Positions 59,757-64,000 of a DNA stretch of 64,000 nt are shown here, piece by piece. Under the pieces are notes generated by a model. The model did no database searches. It was given only the letters and a program-made list of their open reading frames with translations, and was not told the DNA's origin. The stretch is from Pseudacidovorax sp. NFM-22 (lineage in GTDB: Bacteria; Pseudomonadota; Gammaproteobacteria; Burkholderiales; Burkholderiaceae_C), in NCBI RefSeq assembly GCF_021401245.1, contig NZ_JACBFY010000003.1:248001-312000 (forward strand), read 5' to 3'. Each line of letters starts with the position of its first letter. Within the stretch, counting starts at the first letter, position 1. The position numbers and the translations under genes were made by a program.

Positions 59757-60026
59757 TCAATAGCGGCGGCTGCCGTCCGGGTAGTAGTACTGGTTGTTGT
59801 AGTTCTGCTGGTCGCGCTGGCGGCCAATTTCGTTACCGACCAGGCCGCCGATGGCGGCACCGCCCACGGTCGCTGCCGTGTTGCCGCCAATTGCATTGCC
59901 CACGACAGCACCGCCCAGTGCGCCGACGCCGGCACCCATCTGCTGGTTGGGGCCGGCGGCGCAGCCGGCCATGAGGGCCGCCGCGCCAATGGCGGCGGCA
60001 GAAATCCAAGTGCGAGTCTTCAACAT
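59757..60026 (-). CDS. glycine-zipper outer-membrane lipoprotein (OsmB/SlyB-like)
   Basis: The 89-residue protein has a lipoprotein signal (SAAAIGAAALMAGCA, lipobox Cys) and a glycine-zipper region with repeated GGAVVGNAIGG and GGAAIGGLVGNEIGR. A Tyr/Asn/Gln-rich tail (NNQYYYPDGSRRY) follows. Such proteins sit in the outer membrane and support envelope stability. The start is the ATG at 60026. Confidence 0.88.
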   Translation of the reverse strand: MLKTRTWISAAAIGAAALMAGCAAGPNQQMGAGVGALGGAVVGNAIGGNTAATVGGAAIGGLVGNEIGRQRDQQNYNNQYYYPDGSRRY

Positions 60027-60168
60027 GGTGTCCACCTTTCTGGAATGTGATGGACACATGGTGGGCTCGTCGGTCTCTTCGCGCCTGTAGGAGCGGTCCG
60101 CCGGCCGCTGTGCGTCGCGGCGGTCCCGCCCTGAGAGACGCCGCGCGCGCGGCGCGAAGGCCGCGGCA

Positions 60169-61722
60169 TTACAGCGCGCGGCTGCGCGCCAGCGGCGGGT
60201 TCTGGCCGAAATAGCGGTGGATGCCCTTCAACAGCGCGTCCGCCATCTCCTCCTGATAGGCCACGCTGCGCAACTTGGCTTCTTCTTCCGGATTGCTGAT
60301 GAAGGCCGTCTCCACCAGCACGCTCGGGATGTCGGGCGCCTTGAGCACGGCGAAGCCGGCCTGCTCGACGTCGCCCTTGTGCAGCCGGGCGCCGATGCGG
60401 CGGAATTCGCCCAGCATGGCGCCGCCGAGCTTCAGGCTGTCCTTGATCTGCGCGGTGGTGCTCATGTCGAACAGCGCGCGCTGCACCTGAATCTCGTGCT
60501 CGCCGATGCTGATGCCGCCGACCTGGTCGGACTGGTTCTCCTTGTTGGCCATCCAGCGTGCGGCACTGCTGGAGGCACCGTTCTGGCTGAGCGCGAACAC
60601 GCTGGCGCCGCGCGCCGCCGGCGTGGTGAAGGCGTCGGCATGGATGCTGATGAACAGGTCGGCCTGCACGCGCCGCGCTTTTTGCACCCGAACGTTCAGC
60701 GGTACGAAGAAGTCGTCGTCGCGGGTCATGAAGGCGCGCATCGGGTTGCCGCCCAGGGTGCTGCCATTGATGCGGTCACGCAGGCGCCGGGCCACCTGCA
60801 GCACGATGTCCTTCTCGCGCGTGCCGTTGGGGCCGATGGCGCCAGGGTCTTCGCCGCCGTGCCCGGGGTCGAGCGCCACGATGATGATGCGGTCGGTGCG
60901 GGTGGCGGTGGCCACGTTGGGCTCGGGCCGCTGTGGCCGCGCAGGCGCCGGGCGCGGCGCCTCGGCCAGGACCGGGGGCGCCGCCGGCGCCACGGGCGTG
61001 GGCGGCGCAGGCGGCGGCGGACGGACGGCCTTCTGCGCGATCAGGTCCCCCAACGGATCGGTGGCCGGGACGGGCCGTGCCGGGACGGGGGGCGGCGCCT
61101 GGACCACCGGCGGCGCCACCGCCACGGCAGGGGGCGCAGGCGGCAGCGGGGCGGCAGGCGATGCGCCGGTGCGGGTGTCGCGCAGGCGCTCGGCGATCAG
61201 CGATTCGAGCGGGTCGAGCGCTTCCTGGGGGTACAGGTCGAGCACCAGCCGGTGCTTGTAGGCCGCCACGGGCGCCAGCGAGAACACCTGCGGCCGCACG
61301 GTCTGCTTGAGGTCGAACACGATGCGCACCATGGTGGGCGTGTTCTGGCCCACCCGCAGCCCGGCGATGTAGGGATCGTCGGCCTTGACCTTGCCGACCA
61401 GGTCGCGCAGGGCCGGGTTGAGCGTGATGCCCTCGATGTCCACCGCCAGGCGGGGCGGGTCGCCCACCACGAGCTGCTGCGACTGCAGCCGCGCATCGGA
61501 CTCGATGGTGATGCGCGTGTAGTCGGCGGCCGGCCACACACGCACGGCCACGATGGAGGCGCCGTGCGCGATCTCGGCCGCGCCCATCAGCAGCACCAGG
61601 CTGCCGGCCTGCTGCAGCCAGCGCCGGCGCTCGGGCTGCACGGGGAGCAGGGCGTGGGTCATGGGCGCAGCCTCGGCGGCAGCGCCGGCGGGAGGGTGGG
61701 ATGGCGTGCGGCGACGGCTCAT
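60169..61722 (-). CDS. amiC: N-acetylmuramoyl-L-alanine amidase AmiC
   Basis: The 517-residue enzyme cuts the peptide from glycan strands at division sites. It has a twin-arginine signal (RRRWLQQAGSLVLLMG), an AMIN domain (VRVWPAADYTRITIESDARL), a Pro-rich linker and an Amidase_3 domain with zinc ligands in DPGHGGEDPG, ISIHAD and LVETAFISN. The start is the ATG at 61722; it overlaps the tsaE stop by 4 bp. Confidence 0.95.
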   Translation of the reverse strand: MSRRRTPSHPPAGAAAEAAPMTHALLPVQPERRRWLQQAGSLVLLMGAAEIAHGASIVAVRVWPAADYTRITIESDARLQSQQLVVGDPPRLAVDIEGITLNPALRDLVGKVKADDPYIAGLRVGQNTPTMVRIVFDLKQTVRPQVFSLAPVAAYKHRLVLDLYPQEALDPLESLIAERLRDTRTGASPAAPLPPAPPAVAVAPPVVQAPPPVPARPVPATDPLGDLIAQKAVRPPPPAPPTPVAPAAPPVLAEAPRPAPARPQRPEPNVATATRTDRIIIVALDPGHGGEDPGAIGPNGTREKDIVLQVARRLRDRINGSTLGGNPMRAFMTRDDDFFVPLNVRVQKARRVQADLFISIHADAFTTPAARGASVFALSQNGASSSAARWMANKENQSDQVGGISIGEHEIQVQRALFDMSTTAQIKDSLKLGGAMLGEFRRIGARLHKGDVEQAGFAVLKAPDIPSVLVETAFISNPEEEAKLRSVAYQEEMADALLKGIHRYFGQNPPLARSRAL

Positions 61723-62246
61723 GGCGCAACAGCCGCCAGCAGGGCCTGGCCGTTGGGGGTGAAGGCGCGCAACTGCACGCGGCGCATGTCGTCGGCGTCT
61801 GGGGTCATGGCTTCGATGTGGATGGCGAGGTCCTCGGTGGGCAGGTAGCCGGCCGCCTGGCCGGGCCACTCGGCCAGCTTGAGTCCGGGGCCGGCAAAAA
61901 GGTCCCGGAACCCGGCGTCTTCCCATTCGCGTGGGTCGCTGAAGCGGTAGAAGTCGAAGTGGTAGACCGGCCGGCCGTCCTGCGTCGTGTGCGGCTCCAC
62001 CACGGCATACGTGGGGCTCTTGATGCGGCCCTGGACGCCGAGCGCGCGCAGCAGGTGGCGCACGAAGGTGGTCTTGCCGGCACCCAGGTCGCCGTGCAGC
62101 GCGATGAAGGCGTGGCCCAGCTCGGGCCGGGCCTGCATGGCCTGCGCCAGCGACTGGGCGAAGCGGGCAGTGTCCTCCTCGCCCTGCCAGAGCAGCGTGC
62201 GGGAGGCGATTTCTACAATCGGACGGTGACTGCGGTCGATGCTCAA
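61719..62246 (-). CDS. tsaE: tRNA threonylcarbamoyladenosine biosynthesis ATPase TsaE
   Basis: The ~175-residue protein has the P-loop GDLGAGKTTFVRHLLRAL, the family blocks IKSPTYAVVEPH and VYHFDFYRFSDPREWEDAGF, and LKLAEWPGQA. It supports the TsaB-TsaD complex that makes t6A37 in tRNA. No ATG fits; the best start is TTG at 62246 (TTGAGCATCGACCGC). That start would overlap the divergent queG start by about 20 bp. A longer upstream frame through queG is rejected. Confidence 0.88.
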   Translation of the reverse strand: MSIDRSHRPIVEIASRTLLWQGEEDTARFAQSLAQAMQARPELGHAFIALHGDLGAGKTTFVRHLLRALGVQGRIKSPTYAVVEPHTTQDGRPVYHFDFYRFSDPREWEDAGFRDLFAGPGLKLAEWPGQAAGYLPTEDLAIHIEAMTPDADDMRRVQLRAFTPNGQALLAAVAP

Positions 62247-63311
62247 CTCGTGGCTCGGATTCGTGCGTGGGCCGGGGAGCTCGGATTCTCCCAAATCGGC
62301 ATCGCGGGCATCGACCTGTCCGACGCAGAGCCCGGCCTGGCGGAATGGCTGGCCCAGGGCTTCCATGGCGAGATGGGGTATATGGCGGCGCACGGCATGC
62401 GTCGCGCCCGGCCGGCCGAGCTGGTGCCGGGCACCCTGAGCGTGATCACCGCCCGCATGGACTACCTGCCGCGCGAGACGCCGGAAGACTGGCAGGCCGT
62501 CGAATGGGCACGGCTGGATCGGCCCGGCGAGGGCATCGTGTCGCTCTATGCCCGGGGGCGGGACTACCACAAGGTGCTGCGGGCCCGGCTGCAGAAGCTG
62601 GCCGACCGGCTGGCCGCCCAGATCGGGCCTTTCGGCCACCGCGTGTTCACCGATTCCGCGCCCGTGCTGGAGGCTGAGCTGGCCAGTCGCAGCGGCCAAG
62701 GCTGGCGCGGCAAGCACACGCTGGTGCTGAGCCGCGAGGCGGGCTCCATGTTCTTCCTGGGCGAGATCTACGTCGACCTCGCCCTGCCGTCGACCGAGCC
62801 GGTGGCGGCGCACTGCGGCCGCTGCACGGCATGCATCGACGCCTGCCCGACGGGCGCCATCCTCGGGCCGCAGCGGCTGGATGCGCGGCGCTGCATCTCC
62901 TATCTGACCATCGAGCACGCGGGAGTCATCCCGGAGGCGCTGCGCCCGGCGATGGCCAACCGCATCTATGGCTGCGACGACTGCCAGCTCGCCTGCCCCT
63001 GGAACAAGTTCGCGCAGCGCAGTGCGCTGCCGGACTTCGATCCGCGCGAGGGCCTGACGGGCGGCACGCTGGCGCAGCTTTTCGCATGGACCGAGGACGA
63101 ATTCCTGCGCCGCACCGAAGGCAGCCCCATCCGCCGCATCGGCCATGAGCGCTGGGTGCGCAACATCGCCGTCGCGCTGGGCAATGCATTGCGCCAGGGC
63201 GATGCATCGGCGGCCACTGCGCTGACGGCGCGGCGCGACACCGCCACGCCTCTGCTGCGCGAGCACATCGACTGGGCGCTGGCGCAGGCGCCCACCGCCG
63301 AGTCCGCCTGA
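62226..63311 (+). CDS. queG: epoxyqueuosine reductase QueG
   Basis: The 361-residue enzyme carries out the last step of queuosine synthesis, reducing epoxyqueuosine in tRNA. It has the N-terminal cobalamin-binding region (LGFSQIGIAGIDLSDAEPGL), and two 4Fe-4S motifs: CGRCTACIDACP and CDDCQLACPW. The C-terminal HEAT-like region (IGHERWVRNIAVALGNAL) is present. Start is GTG at 62226 (VTAVDAQLVARI), divergent from tsaE. Confidence 0.93.
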   Translation: MTAVDAQLVARIRAWAGELGFSQIGIAGIDLSDAEPGLAEWLAQGFHGEMGYMAAHGMRRARPAELVPGTLSVITARMDYLPRETPEDWQAVEWARLDRPGEGIVSLYARGRDYHKVLRARLQKLADRLAAQIGPFGHRVFTDSAPVLEAELASRSGQGWRGKHTLVLSREAGSMFFLGEIYVDLALPSTEPVAAHCGRCTACIDACPTGAILGPQRLDARRCISYLTIEHAGVIPEALRPAMANRIYGCDDCQLACPWNKFAQRSALPDFDPREGLTGGTLAQLFAWTEDEFLRRTEGSPIRRIGHERWVRNIAVALGNALRQGDASAATALTARRDTATPLLREHIDWALAQAPTAESA

Positions 63312-63320
63312 GGCGGGCGC

Positions 63321-64000
63321 TCAGCGCGGCAGGCTGAGCGCGAAGGGCAGGCTGACGATCCCCAGCAGGGTCGAGAGCGTCACCAGCGCCGCGACGTACG
63401 CGCCGTTGTAGCCCATGCGCGCCGCCAGCACGTAGGCGCTTGATGCGGTGGGCACGGCCGAGAAGGCCATCAGCACCGCCGCCTGGGCCCCGTGCAGGCC
63501 CAGCAGGCGGCACAGGCACCAGGCCACCAGCGGCAGCACCAGGTGCCGGATCGACAGCACCGCGACGCCCAGCGCCTTGCCGCGGTTGAGGGCACCGAAC
63601 TGCATGCCCGCGCCCGCCGCCAGCAGGCCCAGCGCCAGCGAGGCGGCGCCCAGCCGGCCCAGCGTCGGCTGCATCCATTCGGGCACCTGCAGGCCCAGCA
63701 GGTTGATCACCAGCCCGCTGGCCGTCGCGATGATGAGCGGATTGCGTGCCAGCTGCCGCAGGAAGCCGCTGTTGGCATGCCGCGCCATGGGCCACACCGC
63801 CGCCACGTTCATCAGCGGCACGCACACGCCGATCAGCACCGCGATCACCAGCAGCCCCTCGGCGCCGGCCAGGCGCTCGGCCACGGCCAGGCAGATGAAG
63901 GAGTTGAAGCGGAAGGCCACCTGGGCGCTGGCCGCGTGCTCGCGCCGGTCGATGTGCCGCCCCAGCCAGGGCAGGTAGGGCAGCGCATAGGCGAGCGCGA
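63321..64000 (-). CDS. AEC family transporter, C-terminal part
   Basis: The frame is open to the window edge, so the start lies beyond 64,000. The visible 226 residues have eight or so hydrophobic segments (GLLVIAVLIGVCVPLMNVAA, NPLIIATASGLVINLLGL, AASLALGLLAAGAGMQF, AVLMAFSAVPTASSAYVLAA), including the ARNPLI and AAGAGM blocks of auxin-efflux-carrier-type permeases. The substrate is unknown. It converges with queG, 9 bp apart. Confidence 0.88.
   Translation of the reverse strand, partial: ALAYALPYLPWLGRHIDRREHAASAQVAFRFNSFICLAVAERLAGAEGLLVIAVLIGVCVPLMNVAAVWPMARHANSGFLRQLARNPLIIATASGLVINLLGLQVPEWMQPTLGRLGAASLALGLLAAGAGMQFGALNRGKALGVAVLSIRHLVLPLVAWCLCRLLGLHGAQAAVLMAFSAVPTASSAYVLAARMGYNGAYVAALVTLSTLLGIVSLPFALSLPR

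Noticed and set aside
62247..63266. Upstream extension of tsaE through queG
   Set aside because: The extension has shadow composition; TsaE family length and the queG Fe-S motifs on the other strand fix the limits.

Overview
The window is high-GC DNA from a betaproteobacterium, most likely a member of the Burkholderiales. The chromosomal genes at the right (queG, tsaE, amiC, mutL, miaA) and their order fit that group. Positions 1 to about 50,241 are the right-hand part of an integrative and conjugative element (ICE) of the ICEclc / PAGI-2 / PFGI-1 class. Positions 50,242 to 64,000 are chromosome. The left end of the ICE, its integrase and the rest of its transfer genes lie outside the window.

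Layout, left to right. (1) 1-6,910, plus strand: a defence cargo block. It holds a PIN-domain toxin with the tail of its antitoxin, then a five-gene type III CBASS operon (TRIP13-like ATPase, two HORMA-type proteins, CD-NTase, NucC endonuclease), then a Rad50/SMC-like ATPase 9 bp after nucC. The block meets the ICE transfer operon head-on. (2) 6,951-12,998, minus strand: conjugation genes, namely the TIGR03747 membrane protein, TraD coupling protein, TIGR03765, a lytic transglycosylase, TIGR03759, a membrane coiled-coil protein and PilL-N. (3) 13,137-31,897, minus strand: an ICE accessory/replication block with an SNF2-type helicase, a DUF6094 methylase-like protein, DUF3275, DUF932, a DUF3577 (STY4534-type) protein and many short unknown proteins. 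Most genes here have their own leader with a covarying hairpin, and three intergenic gaps hold a larger multi-hairpin element. (4) 23,304-27,236: a mercury-resistance Tn3-family remnant (merRTPA) flanked by the 5-bp duplication TGATT, splitting a DUF3085-like gene. (5) 32,050-37,851: a cadmium/lead cluster with a cysteine-rich mini-protein, lspA, cadA with four HMA repeats, cadR, a broken sterol-desaturase gene and a CDF-type transporter. (6) 38,575-48,885, minus strand: the conserved ICE replication/partition backbone of topB, ssb, DUF3158, PFL_4669-type protein, STY4528-type protein, DUF2857, parB, a HicA-like protein, parA, alpA and one unknown protein. (7) 49,336-50,241: a DUF305 gene, an outward-facing promoter and the right attachment site.

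The ICE boundary is a copy of a tRNA-Gly 3' end at 50,224-50,241, 45 bp before an intact tRNA-Gly(GCC). The element therefore appears to sit in one gene of a tandem tRNA-Gly pair, with the target tRNA beyond the left edge. The outward promoter at 50,127-50,155 would face the integrase only in the excised circle.

Together the genes describe a self-transmissible element with its own partition, topoisomerase, SSB and helicase. It carries anti-phage abortive-infection genes (CBASS and toxin-antitoxin) and mercury and cadmium/lead resistance. The two features least explained by known gene families are the repeated leader hairpins and the three-copy multi-hairpin element in the 15-31 kb block.
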